A stretch of DNA of 62,000 nt from NCBI GenBank assembly GCA_015680685.1, contig MNCI01037900.1, forward strand, positions 492,810 through 554,809. The letters run 5' to 3'. The translations under genes and the position numbers were made by a program. The DNA is from Gnetum montanum. Lineage: Eukaryota; Streptophyta; Gnetopsida; Gnetales; Gnetaceae. This document shows, in pieces, positions 20,781-31,750 of the stretch (within the stretch, counting starts at the first letter, position 1; each line of letters starts with the position of its first letter). Below the pieces are notes generated by a model that was given only the letters and a program-made list of their open reading frames with translations, had not been told where the DNA came from and did no database searches.

Positions 20781-22619
20781 ATTTTCCATGAAGTTCTGAG
20801 GATAAAAATGATTCTTTTTAATGTATGGAAGGTTTAAAGGTTACTCAAAGGGTTTAGATGATGGACATATGCATATTTTTGGAAGTTCATAAAAAAAGAA
20901 TCTCGGGCTACAAAAGTTCATAAGATGGATAAGAAGGGTAATGAATTCATGTTATGGGAATAGATAGTTTAAATGATATGGGAAGTGTTTATTAATGTTT
21001 GTTGATGTTGGAAGATTCAAGATGATGTAAAATCGCTTGGTAGGTATAAGGTACAACAGTTATATAAGTGGTTCCTCCACAAAGTAGGCTCTAGCCCTTA
21101 ATGCCCTTGTATAACCACTCCTAAAAGTGTCCTTAGGCACTTAAGGAGTTGAATGTAACACATACCTATTTATAAAAAACCAAAAGTTATGACTATTCTT
21201 ACAGTGAGATGATATGGACTTAGAAAGGATTATAGAAATCAAAACGTCAGGTATCTTACCATAGGCATAATGAATTCTTATGTTTTATTAGTGGTTAAAG
21301 CAATCACTAGCCTTTCTATCCAAGATTCAAACCAAGTCCATACCACATTCCAATGACATTGCATCATTTCATCTCTTGGAATTATAACTGTAAGACTATC
21401 AATGTTGCAAGGAGGATTGTCACTTGGTGTATTTTCCAAGGTAGGAGTTTATTCATGGCACATTGTTTTATTTTTTAGATTTTTGAGAAACTGCCTACCT
21501 TCAGGCACGGGTAACATGTCTTTCTATTGGGACCTGCAAAAATTTAATCTATGCTCCTTTATTTTTTTCTTATGTTAACCTTTAGGCAACACTTATTTTA
21601 CTCTTACTTCCATTTTTTGTTAGATCTACAAGGATATAATACAAGCTTAGCAACATGATAGAACTCACAACAATAATCTAAAAGAGTTGACAAATCCCCT
21701 TAATGTTACATCCTTTTCATTCCCTCTTGGTTCTTCTCTTTTTGGTCTAGGCATAATGATCACAATTTTATTCTTAGTTGTATAATGAAATTGAATATTA
21801 TTATGGCCATGGTAACAACCTCTAATTAATGGAATGGAATGGATGGATGGATAGTGTGGGCTCATTGTTTGAATAATCAGTTTCTTATGACCTGATAACA
21901 TAGAGAAATCTTCACTTTATTGGGCTACATCTTTCCTTATTCATAATGTGTTTTATTAATGATCAAAATTATTTACAAAGGAAATGAAAACGAAATATGA
22001 AAAAGATAGTAAAAACTGGAAAAAGATGTAAAGATTGAAAAATGATAAAAGAATGAGAAATGTTAAAGAATTGAAAAGCATGTTAAAGAATATCAAAGAA
22101 AGTGAAAAGTATAAAAGAATGGGAAAAATTGTTTTAAGAAATAGGAAAATTAAAAAGAATTGTAAAACAAAAAATTGAAAAGCACTTATTAATTCTTAGC
22201 TTAAGATAGAGTATCTCCCCCACAACTGAACTCATGGGCAAGTGTTCAGAAAATGGTTTCTAGATCTCTTGGATCATACACTTTAGGTGGTTAACTTACC
22301 ATGTTTATTGACTTAAATTTTTTATTATTCCTATGTGATCTTGATGGTAGTTGAGTTTTGATCATTTAAGTCCTTATTTTCTTTTCCTATTAGTGTATGA
22401 GTATGATTTATCAATTTTGTTTTTGGGGTCCTTATTTGGAGTTATTTTCTTGGAATGGGAATTAATAAGTGAATCAAATTATTCCATGTATATTTTGGGC
22501 AATTGAAGGTTCTTAGTTGTTGGCCATAGGGTGTCTTTTGATTTAGTGGCCCTTGCTCTTTCTTTTGCACATGTTTGCTTTTCACTATTGTTGTGGACTG
22601 TTGTAGTAACTATGTTGAC
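20781..22619 (-). other. el2 internal spacer
   Basis: It is non-coding. Blocks match the el1 spacer in order (21040-21140 to 7385-7500; 21490-21900 to 7905-8290; 22525-22545 to 8568-8590). 21970-22180 is an A-rich run with many repeats of AAAGAATTGAAAA type. Where an autonomous relative has RT, RNase H and integrase between protease and spacer, this copy passes straight from protease (22640) into spacer. Confidence 0.65.
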
Positions 22620-23060
22620 ATTCTAGAAGGTCGGTCCATAATTGCATCCTTTGGTTTCAGTGGTAATGCATGGAATCCGCTACATGTGTATGGCTCCGTG
22701 CTTGTCTCCCTTAGAAATTTCAATATATAAATCTCTCATGCTTATCTTAGCATCAATTGTGCTAAGCCATGCCCTCCCCATGATAATTGAAAATTTCTCA
22801 TTTTCATTCTCCACATTGATTACAAGAAAATCTATTGGATAAGATCACCCATTGAATGTGGTCACTACATCCTCTATCTATCCTAAAGGAATGGTGATAG
22901 ACTGATCAGAAAGCTCCAACCTTATATCACATGCCTTTAAGGGTGGTAGGTTCCATGCTTGATATGTTTCATAAGAGATCAAATTTTCCCCAAAACTTGA
23001 GTCTAATAGAGATTTGCATGGAAAATTTCTAGCTACTCATAGATAAATCAAAGGAACTCT
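22620..23060 (-). pseudogene. el2 retropepsin-like protease
   Basis: On the minus strand from about 23035 it reads PCKSLLDSSFGENLI, then YQAWNLPPLKACDIRLELSD, then SITIPLG, then IEDVVTTFNG, then IDFLVINVENENEKFSIIMG and RAWLSTIDAKI. The same order is seen in el3 at 41541-41850 (LLDFGSRINLIS, TWNLPPLNKC, SITIPLG, VEDIV, FLIIMGSTWLSTIDAKL). This is the aspartic protease that cleaves gypsy Gag-Pol. The catalytic D-T/S-G is altered to DSSFG. Two or three stops are present. It ends near RIPCITTETKGC at 22640. Confidence 0.8.
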
Positions 23061-25396
23061 TGGATCAATTATCTTCTTAGGAAGTGGCCCTACTTTAGTA
23101 TAGTCTATGACTATTTTTTTAAGCATGACATTTTGCATGTTTATTTGCATGCTTGTGTTGCATGGTAACGGAAGCTTACTTTTGATAAGAGAATATGTTG
23201 TAGGAGAACTTGGTCTCAATGAAGTTATGAATCTACTAGCCTTTTTAGGACTTGTCTTAAAGAAAGGAAATTTCCTTGTCTATCCCTTAGTATTGTTGGT
23301 AAGATCCTCCACTTGTATGTTCACTACCCTTACAACCTTTCTTTGTTGTAGTTGTGACAACAATTCCCCTTGCATAGCAAGTGGTGGCCATGGTGGCAAA
23401 GGATTGGAAGGGGAATTTAATGGACCAGCTACTTGCAAATGTGTGTAAGGACTATGATCTGTCCTTAGAGTAGGAGGTTTGTCATATTCTAGTATATAAT
23501 AAGGAGAAGAAGTTTGAATAGATGTGTTTCCTAGAGATATTGGATGCTAAATGTAATATCCATAAGGGTTTGGTTACTTGTATGGATATTGTTGCCTTGT
23601 TGGTGGCATTATCCATGTTTGTAGTTGTTGTCACTGCTATTGATATTGCTGTTGTCATTTAGAGAAGGCTTTGCTTGGGTATTATGTTGGCTGGAAAGTT
23701 TACCTAATATTACCTTGAGGATAAGATATTTGTTTGGGCATTTGCTTTTTGACAAAGCTGGGATTAAGTGCATATATCCCAAATTCTTACAAGTGAACCA
23801 TAACAGGACAACATCTCTTAGGATGTTCCTATTAGCACACATTGCATTCTTCCTTTTCCTTTGAATTGGAGTTAGTATACCCTTCAATGGTAGCAAATTT
23901 TCATTTATGCTTATAACTTTCTTGTCCATTAGCTATTTTTTTCTTTTTCTACTTGCCTTTGTTAAGTGCTTGTTCAGCCTTTTCTTCCACAATCTTTAGG
24001 GTTGTAGCAAATTTTTCATCCATTGAATCCTAGACTCTCTCTACCTTAGCTATTATATCATTGATTGATCTTTATATAGGTAGAGTCTTTTTCTAGATAA
24101 CATTTTCCAAGGTTTCATCCTCTTGCTTGTCAGACATCTTGACATCTCTCTTTCTAATTGATGGGTTTCTATTATACTCCTTAGTTAATTCCCTCTTTCT
24201 TAGCTCACCTTCTTAATTTGCCACTTGGTCAATTAGTCTTTGGATGTGATGGGCAATTGATGAGTGGCGAGGTACCCCTTCGCTCAACCATACGAATATG
24301 AGTGTTCACGTGCGATCTGGTCGAACTCTAAGGACTAAGTGCTTATGCACCTTTACAAGACAAGGATGGGTTAGGCAATCATTATCTTCCCAAGCTTACT
24401 CATATGGCATGATTGTATGGTTAAGTAAACTTGAGGTATATGATTTTTATGCTTTTTATGTTTTATGTTCTGGTGCTAAAAAGGGAGAAATGAAATAATT
24501 AAGTAACTAATTTAATTTAACTAATTAGCTAGGTTCTAACTAGTCCTAACACTAGCATCTGTTCCCACTCTCTATACACATCCTGAACTAGTGTAACACT
24601 ATTGGGATTATCAAACGCTAGTTGTTATTGGGTTACCAAGTGTTCCACGTATGCTCGAAGTGGTTGTACTGAGTGTGCTTGTTGAAAATTAACAAATCAA
24701 TAAAATAACCAATTAACTAATGAAAGCATTAAATAATTGTAAGTAACATTAAATGCATGAAATAAACTATTCTAAATGTTGCAAGGTTTATCACAAAGTT
24801 TGTCTTTATTTCTGGCCACAAGGTGTGCTCAAGTACACAATGCTTGAATAAAGATCTGTTCACTTTATGACTCCTACTGCGGATGCTCAGAAATAATTCT
24901 AACTCTAGAAAGGAAAAACTGTAAGTGTTTAGGTAAGGGACTAAGAAAACTACTCTTGAAACCAAGTGCCTTGGTCTTTTATTTATAGGCAACGAGATAG
25001 GTTTCGATATCAGGTGTCCGATATTGCTTGTCAAGCTCCGATATCGTGGACTTGATATCGTAGATGTGATATTTCAACTCATCAAGAATCATTTCTAATA
25101 ATCTGCCTTGGGCATAAACCCTTAAGAGTCTCTTTGGTTTTACTTTGCAATCCATCTACAATGTGCTTGAGTTGTTCCCTTGGTGAAAATCCATGGCCTG
25201 GGCATTTATGCAATAGTGAATAGTGTCCAACCATTATGACATCAAGGGTCTCATGAGTCCCTTGCTTCCATGTTTGGATCTATTTTCTTAAGTTGCATAC
25301 TCATGAATAAGTTTGATATTTATAGTTGAAGAGTTCAAGCATGGTACTCTAGCATCTGATTGATTCAGGTTCTAGTGACCTAGACTAGCTCAAATA
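23061..25396 (-). pseudogene. el2 gag, interrupted by a solo LTR
   Basis: The right part (25396-25085) is the gag core, matching el1 gag around GHEFSKERLMYHIIDGLRNE by position; el2 has the equivalents of 'PGHGFSPREQLKHIVDGL' in decayed form. The solo LTR 24258-25084 interrupts it. The left part (24257-23460) holds a charged linker, a Cys-containing segment CANRNILRD and CKNLGYMH near 23830-23760, and a Gln/Asn/Pro-rich tail with QQQYQ runs near 23630. From 23450 to 23061 the frame drifts toward the protease with no further domain. The N-terminus is lost at the junction with the copia LTR. Confidence 0.75.
24258..25084 (-). repeat. solo LTR of the TGATGA family inside el2 gag
   Basis: It runs from TGATGAGTGGCGAGGTACCC to CTCATCA, 827 bases, closest to the el1 LTRs at its left end. 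On the minus strand a TATA box GCCTATAAATAAA lies at 24990-24978, with four GATATC-type sites at 25005-25070 in U3. The flanks are GCAAT (24253-24257) and AGAAT (25085-25089), a decayed 5-base duplication. The gag sequence continues across it. No internal part is present, so it is the product of LTR-LTR recombination. Confidence 0.8.
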
Positions 25397-25624
25397 TCCA
25401 TAGCGACAAAACTCTTTGTAGCAGAGCTCAAATCTTGTAAAGGTTATGGTATCCTCTAAACTACATTTTGGAACAAAAAAATTCTAGAGGTGTGTAAGGA
25501 ATCTACCCTATAAGTGTGGACTACCTAAGTTGGGAAATCATGTAAATTTTGGTTTGTTTTGTGTGGCAAGTTTGACTTCAAATTGGGGAACTTATTCAAC
25601 CTTCTTTTAAGTTCTCAATTCTCA
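25397..25624 (+). repeat. copia-1 5' LTR, last 228 bases
   Basis: It matches 32682-32895 (AGCAGAGCTCAAAT, then AATTGGGGAACTTATTCAAC, ending TTCTCAATTCTCA). It joins el2 gag at about 25396. The LTR ends at 25624, two bases before the primer site. Confidence 0.85.
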
Positions 25625-25626
25625 AG

Positions 25627-25637
25627 TGGTATCAGAG
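25627..25637 (+). promoter_or_regulatory. copia-1 primer-binding site, initiator tRNA-Met type
   Basis: TGGTATCAGAG two bases after the LTR end is the standard tRNA-Met primer site of plant copia elements. All 11 bases are intact. Confidence 0.9.
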
Positions 25638-25679
25638 ATGAATACTCTTACACTCAACATCAACTTTCAAGAGTGAACT

Positions 25680-27420
25680 ATGGAAGGAACATCCTAATCA
25701 AAGTCGCTAATGTTTGATGGGTTCGATTTTGCTTATTGAAAGGCAAGGATGCAAGGCTTCTTCGAGTCAATGGAGTTTGAGGTTTGGGAGTCCATCCTTG
25801 AATGTTGCACATCACCTATCGATAGTGCAAAAAAGGGCATCAAACCATGGAGCAAGTGGACATCAGAAGAAAGAGATAATTTTATGTATGATTTCAAAGG
25901 AAAACATTATTTATATTATGCATTAAATAAATTTGAATTCAATAGGATAGTTGGTTGTAGAACTACTAAGGAAATTTGGGAAATCTTAAAAGCTACCTAT
26001 GAGGACACATCCATAGTTAAATAATCAAAACTATTTCTTTTGCAAAGTGGGTATGACAAAATTAGAATGAGAGAAGATGAAAAAATAAGAGATTACTTCT
26101 CTAGGGCTAATGATCTAGTTGTAGAAATTAGGCAAATAGATAAGGGCCTGCCTGAAAGTGCTATAATAATAAAAATGATTAGAATACTTCAACTAGAATT
26201 TAGACTTAAGGTTACATTTATGGAAGAGATTAGAGATTTTTCAGTCTTATAATTTCAAGAACTCCAAAGTGCTCCTATAGCTTATGAAATGAATCTAATA
26301 AGAAAAGAAGCAATAAAAGAAAAGCCCATTGCCTTAAAATCTACATCCAAGAAAAAGGAACCTATTGAGTAAAATGTGAGCAACAAAGTGAAAATAGCTC
26401 TTCTTTGAAGAAGAGTTTAATGACTTCTTGCAAGAAAGGGAAAAAGTCTCAATTAATCATGCCCCAACCAATGTAATTATAAAGGTAAGGATGAAGGTAA
26501 AAATTTGTCAAATTCTAATTTTGATGCCTTTTCAATAGAATGTTGGATATGTGAAGAAAGAGGCCATGTGGCCTTGAAATGCCCTAGAAATGGTAGGTTG
26601 CAAAGGAAAGAGAGGATTGATGTGGATATGAAAAATACCAACTTCTATAGTAGTTGGGATGATGATAAGCAAAGTGAAGAAGAAGTGGATAACTCCACAA
26701 AAGATTCTTAACTTATTTGCATGGCACTTAAAAATGAAAATTCATTACAAATTTCAGATGAACCAAGAGGTAAGTATGAGAAAAGGTATAGTGAATTATG
26801 TGAAGATATTCTTATCCTACATTATCTACTTAAGAAGGTAAAGAAAAATATGAATAGAAAATTTTCTGAAATTCATACCTTGTCCTCCAAATTAAAAGGA
26901 GAAATTTCAGAGATAAAGGCTAAGATTCAACTACTAATCCTTTTAAATGAAGAGAAATATAAGGATTCTTAAGGAGGGATCCATGAAAATTAGCCTAGGA
27001 GTGAATATTTGGAGGAAACCCCACAAAGGAACACAAGTCCCAACTTAAGTATAATTAGGTTTAATAACCCCATTCCTTAAGAGAACACTTTATTTGTTTG
27101 TAAAAATTGTGGAATTAAACAATATTTTGATTATCCTCATGTTGGAAAAAATAGCATTGATGCTTAGTCTTGTCAAAAGAATCCTAGTAAGGTTATTTTT
27201 GAGGAAGCAACATCTTGGAATGAGAATGAGTTGAAAGTTGGAAAAATTATCAAAACAATGGATGATGCAGAAGATGACCATAAATTCTCATATCATGAAG
27301 AGCATGAACAAGTAGGGTTGTCATATAAAAGAACTAATGAAAGAAAATCAAAGGGTAAGGAGGTACTCCATGATAGAGGACCTCATCTCAAACTTCATTA
27401 ATCTTTTTCATTTCAAATGC
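25680..27420 (+). pseudogene. copia-1 gag (UBN2-type, two zinc knuckles)
   Basis: It starts MEGTS at 25680. It then has LMFDGFDFAY, MQGFFESMEFEVWESI, IKPWSKWTSEERDNFMYDFK, YALNKFEFNRI, TKEIWEILKATYEDTSIVK, DKIRMREDEKIRDYFSRAND and EFRLKVTFMEEIRDF. This is the UBN2/gag-polypeptide pattern of SIRE/Tork copia elements. A zinc knuckle CWICEERGHVALKC (26541-26582) is C-x2-C-x4-H-x4-C with all ligands. Then SSWDDDKQSEEEVDN, LICMALKNE and a coiled-coil part to 26970, and a second, damaged knuckle beginning CKNCG near 27100. Stops at about six places. No protease D-S-G or integrase follows. Confidence 0.85.
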
Positions 27421-28087
27421 AAGTAAGGTAGGTGATGGTAAGTTTCTATTTTCTTACTTGCTAGTTAAGATTTTTTTTATTCTTGAATAGTTTATAATTT
27501 TTTCTTTTTGAAATATATATCTCTATTCATAGGAAAGAAGATAAAAATAGTAGGCTATTTCTCATGCTTAAACTTTTTGGCTACATACATGTCATTAAAA
27601 AAAATGGGAAGGACTTATTCTTGTAGAAAAATAGAATTTGAGAATGGCATTGCATCCATGCTTATTATAAGATGCCATTGATTTAATAATGTTGGACTAA
27701 GTTATATACGAAATGTTTAGTTGGTTGATCAAGAGAAGATATATTTGTTCTAATCAGTCATGGAATTACATCATTTCTTTTTAAATCAAGGTAATAAAGA
27801 GGTTATCTTTAGGATAAAAATGAGCACATATGTAGGGGAAGCTTAGACCTCATGAGTTATTATGAAGCATCCTTATGTGAAAGTGTATGAATTTTTTTTG
27901 GAAGGCATATGAAAGGTATATTCATTTGCTACTAGAGGAAAATATTTTTGGTTCAATGTTTAAAATTTCTACTACATCAGAATGATCATGAATTACTTTA
28001 TGGACATTAGTTTCTAAGAAATTTACCATGATAAATGATGTTTTGATCCTTCATGTGAGCATTAATCTAATCCTTGAAAGCTAGATA
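27421..28087 (+). other. copia-1 interior without a recognisable gene
   Basis: This is AT-rich with no copia pol motif in any frame. Possible splice-like junctions (GGTAGGTGATGGTAAGT at about 27428, TTCATAG at 27533) exist but nothing coding flanks them clearly. Confidence 0.5.
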
Positions 28088-28123
28088 TATATGTATTTGC
28101 TCTTTTGCCATGAAATTACTAAG
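28088..28123 (+). repeat. 36-base direct repeat flanking el4, left copy
   Basis: It starts TATATGTATTT and ends TTGCCATGAAATTACTAAG. The copy at 30683-30718 differs at about three positions in the middle. The left copy touches the start of the el4 LTR and the right copy touches its end. Confidence 0.85.
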
Positions 28124-28505
28124 CTAAATTACAATTTTCAAGGCTATGATATCAAAGCTGTAATATTAGATCCCTGATATTTGGCCATAAGTTTTGATGT
28201 CAGATATCTAATATTGCTCCAAATGTGCTTTCCTATAAATAAGACACTTAGATGCATGGTTGAACAACTTTTCATTCCATCCTTAGGTAGACCCTTGTAG
28301 TTTGTTTTCATAGTTTTAGTGATAGAGAGTGAATGCCCATACTGTATGTTGAGTAATTCTCTAGAGTCTTTATTTGAGTGAAGTGTTCTTGGGCATAGTT
28401 CATGATTGAAATAAAGATTGAGATTGCTTTTCATCATTGTAGCATCCACTTAGCTTTACTATTTTACTTAGCAAAACTCTTACTATTTTCCTAGTTTAAT
28501 TAGTT
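28124..28505 (+). repeat. el4 5' LTR, truncated
   Basis: It matches 29798-30190: ATTTTCAAGGC, U3 with GATATC and TAATATT sites (28146-28215), TATA box TCCTATAAATAAG (28231), TTTTCATTCCATCCTTAGGT, and AATAAAGATTGAGATTG (28411). It ends inside the LTR at TTAATTAGTTATAT, where the second ORF begins. Confidence 0.85.
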
Positions 28506-28509
28506 ATAT

Positions 28510-29640
28510 ATGTTGTGCCGTTGGTAGATCTAATGGGAGCCAAGGATGCTCAAATGTTAGTTGAAACTTCAATGACTCCTACTAATCATGAAGATGTGCT
28601 TGATTGACTATTGTAGACTAGAGAACTCATGACAATACTCTTCGATATCCCAAGTGATGTTATTGTAGTACAGTCAGAGCTAATTGCTACTAGGTAAATT
28701 GGTCATGGCAGAGGCTAGGGTAGAGCATGCAAAAGCAGAAATCCATAGACTCCAAGAGGAGCTTGTAGCCCTAAGAGTTGAACATAGAGATCTCACACAA
28801 TTCATTGCACTTGACTAGATAGAGTAATTCAAAATAGAGTAGATGAATTACCTAATTGAGTAGAATAAACAAATGGTAATGGAGAAGGAGAAAGCGGTGT
28901 AGAATGCTTTGTAACATAAGCACAAATGTATGCATATGNAGCTCATGTCTTGGTTGACACCCACCAATTATTCTCTTAACTGGTGGATGTTTACTTCTAG
29001 GATATTTTTCTATTTTTCTATTTTGGTAAACCTAATATTGTTGGCAACAAATAGTTTATTCTCTTCTTGAACTACAATGAGTGACTTAACATATGCATAC
29101 ATTTGTGCTTATGTTACAAAGCATTCTACACCGCTTTCTCCTTCTCCATTACNGGTAAGTAGTACCCATGTATACATTGTATGAGAAAGAGTTTGTAGAT
29201 CATAAAGATGCTTTATAGAAACTTCAGGTGGCAAACTCTAAATTAGAAGTAGTCAAGGCTAGCTACTAAGGGCATAAAGATGTCATAGCAAACCTAGCTA
29301 GAAGGTTGTTTGATTATAATGAATTATGTGAGAAGGCCAGGGCATTCGAAGAGGAGAGAAGGTAGTTTGTAGCTTGGTATGTTAAGGCTAATCAAATGTT
29401 TTTGCATCTATCATGCACATGGGATGTACTAACTCCATCACACATTGCACAATAAGCATGGATGGTATATGACTTGCAAATGAAGGAGGAAAAGCTTCAA
29501 GTACTCTGAAATCGATACAAGTTTTAGAAAACTCGTAACAAGTGGAAGCAACTGATAGAGGAGCCACTGCGATAAGGAACTACCTAGACTACATCAAGCT
29601 TCACCAAATTTTGTTTTTTTTGTCAAAATTGTCTTGTCAT
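28510..29640 (+). pseudogene. el4 second-ORF fragment, broken by an inverted contig
   Basis: It is homologous to el2 17395-18860 read on the other strand. GAKDAQMLVETSMTPTNHED, then ILFDIPSDVIVVQSELIATR match el2 RAKDGQMLARTSMTPTNHEN and LFDIPSDLTIAQSELITTK. The C-terminal part after 29154 again matches, up to the segment that corresponds to el2 HITQQTWVVHDL. Many stops and frameshifts. Between 28939 and 29153 the sequence runs in the opposite direction (see the inverted contig). Confidence 0.75.
28939..29153. other. contig placed in reverse between two n joins (assembly fault)
   Basis: The 63 bases 28876-28938 reappear as an exact reverse complement at 29090-29152, directly before the n at 29153. 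The piece 28940-29152 matches el2 18268-18480 in the same direction, while both flanks match el2 in reverse. Flipping 28940-29152 and merging the 63-base overlap restores collinearity with el2. Confidence 0.9.
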
Positions 29641-29797
29641 GTCGTATGTAAATTTTTTTTGTAAAACACCATTACAACATTCGAGAGTCATGTATATAGT
29701 AGTCAGTGTCATGTAAATTTACCTCCCAAATTTTTGAGGAATTCTATCATCATTTACTTTTAACTCAAAGATGAATTTTTAGTCAGTCATTGGGCCA

Positions 29798-30682
29798 TAA
29801 TAAATCTTGATTTTCAAGGCCACAATATTGGACATCTAATATTAGAGTTGTGATATCGAATCAATGATATCGAGGCACACGCTTTGATGTCGAATATCCA
29901 ATATCGCTTCACATGTGCTTGCTTATAAATAAGACACTTAGGCACATGGTCAAACAACTTTTCATTCCATCCTTAGGTAGAATCTTGTAATTTGTTTTTT
30001 TGTTTCAATGATAGAGAGTGAATTCCCATAGTGTGATGTTGAGTAGTTATCTAAAGTCTTTATTCAAGTAAAGTGTACTTGGGCATAGTTCATGATAGAA
30101 ATAAAGATCGAGATTGGTTTCTATCATTGTAGCATTCTCTTAGGCTTGATTGTTTTACTTAGCATAACTCTTATTGTTTTCTTGGTTTAATCAATTACAT
30201 TTCCAAGTATTTTACTTTCCTTGTTCATAGTAAAGCAGAATGAGTATGATTGGTTTCTAGTGTTAAGTGTAATCGTTTGGTAATCCAATAGTGGTTTCAC
30301 TTTATTTACTTAGTAGTCAACTCACTTAGTAATCCCAGTAATAGTTACATGAGCCCAAGGCATGTATGGCAAGCTAGGAACAGATGCTCATCGCTCTAGG
30401 CTAGAGTAGATTATTTTACCATTTTCTTGATATTTAGAATTGTTTTCACACTTTACCATCATAGCTAGGAGTTATGGCCTACCAACATCAATATCTCATA
30501 CACCTCATTGAGAGGTAAACCATATGCATAGATTATACTAGCTTTATGTGGGAAGACAATGATCCCAAACTTTAACCAATTACTAGCATAATCACATTGC
30601 CTCGTCCATGGATTATGATTGGGCTACACGTGAACACTTGTATGTTGTATGGTAGGGTGTTGGACTACTCCATCACTCATCA
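29798..30682 (+). repeat. el4 3' LTR (885 bases)
   Basis: It starts TAATAAATCTTGATTTTC (decayed TGATAAA) and ends CACTCATCA. U3 has GTGATATCGAATC, ATGATATCGAGG and CGAATATCC sites (29850-29905), a TATA box GCTTATAAATAAG (29921), then AATAAAGATCGAGATTGG (30101). It is the reverse of the el2 LTR in orientation and shares GATTATACTAGCT with it. Confidence 0.85.
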
Positions 30683-30718
30683 TATATGTATTTAATTTCT
30701 TGCCATGAAATTACTAAG
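30683..30718 (+). repeat. 36-base direct repeat flanking el4, right copy
   Basis: Pairs with 28088-28123 and follows the LTR end CTCATCA directly. Confidence 0.85.
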
Positions 30719-31750
30719 GTCTTGTCAATGCCTTAAAAATATTAGTGATTATCAAATCATGTGACATTGTTTATTTGTTACTAATGGTTTATTCAAGTAA
30801 GTTACATGACTCTAAACACTCATACTTTAAACTTTAGCCTTTGGTTTTAAATTCTCTTGGACATTAAATGAAAGGCTTGACTTAGTAATGTTTGGATTAG
30901 CTATTCCTCATTAACAAGGGGAAAACTCTTAAATGGAATATGATTTGTCAACCCTATGAAACAATGTTACGAAATGTGCTCTACTTAACTAGTTCTATAA
31001 ATGTTTGTATCTCTATGATAGTGCTACATACTATGAATATATCCTCTTTGAATACTTAAGCCCTCTATTGCTAATATGAACTAAAGTAAAAAGTACTTAC
31101 ACCTTCATTATGAAAGATTCTTATGATTTTCTGAAAATGGATGGATAATATACCTTAAATTTTCTTAAGATACATATGGATATTTTAGAAATTGCCTTAT
31201 CTCTTGACCTAGAGGCTAATGTAAAAGTTCCTTGTGTTTTAGGTATGTATGTACTTGTTCATACAAAATTTTGTGTTTACATATATACTCTTATAAGGCA
31301 CCACTTGGATGAAAATTGTTCATTCTTTTGGTCAATCTTGTTGCTAGGATCAACTCCTTTTTGGTGATGTCCTAAAAGGGGGAGAATTTGACATTTGATA
31401 TTTGATATTATGTAATGTTGAGATGTGATCATAATGTGAATTAGATATAGAGATCAAATTGATTGTTCTATTATGGATATCATTTTTTTAATTTTAATAT
31501 AGATCAAATTGTAGATTGATTGTGCTATTATGGATATCATTTGTGATTGTGATGTGATGATATGAAAAGACTTAATGACTTGAAATATGATTGTGATTTA
31601 TGGAATATAGTGCACTATTGGGATTTGATGGTTTTAGTGGATATATTTAAACTAGTGTCATGAGTAATATTGTAATTATATGTCTTAATGATTTCTAGAC
31701 CTACTAATCCATTTTCTTAAGTTTTTGGACATCACCAAAAAGGAGGAGAT
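30719..31750 (+). other. copia-1 3' interior with two purine tracts
   Basis: No pol motif is readable. Near 31176-31367 an open frame of 63 codons ends STPFW before TAAAAGGGGGAGAATTTGAC (31371-31390), a first purine tract. The tract next to the LTR is AAAAAGGAGGAGAT (31737-31750). Copia-2 has the same pair (about 56130 and 55826-55810). Between the two tracts a 45-base piece with GATTGT(T/G)CTATTATGGA is duplicated (31445-31490 and 31497-31545). Confidence 0.6.

Larger units (their letters stand above)
16375..25396 (-). mobile_element. el2: TGATGA gypsy with gag, protease and a long second ORF, no RT or integrase
   Basis: On the minus strand, from right to left, it has gag (25396-23460, split by a solo LTR), protease (23060-22640), a spacer (22600-20780), a promoter-like segment (20780-20690), a second ORF (20157-17395) and the 3' LTR (17239-16375). 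Its 5' LTR and the start of gag are deleted at about 25396. RT, RNase H and integrase are absent, as in el1, although the two copies inserted independently. The loss therefore probably predates both, which points to a non-autonomous lineage. Confidence 0.8.
28124..30682 (+). mobile_element. el4: deleted TGATGA gypsy relic in copia-1
   Basis: On the plus strand it has a 5' LTR start (28124-28505), directly joined to a part of the second ORF (28510-29640), a G-rich tract TTGGGCCA, and a 3' LTR (29798-30682). Gag, protease and pol are absent. The middle contains a wrongly oriented contig (28940-29152). It is related to el2 rather than el1 by its LTR and second ORF. It is flanked by a 36-base instead of the usual 5-base duplication. 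Confidence 0.75.

Noticed and set aside
16375-25396. Classical envelope protein in the second ORF of el2
   Set aside because: No signal peptide or transmembrane segment is visible; the C-terminal half is coiled-coil. Only the position is env-like.
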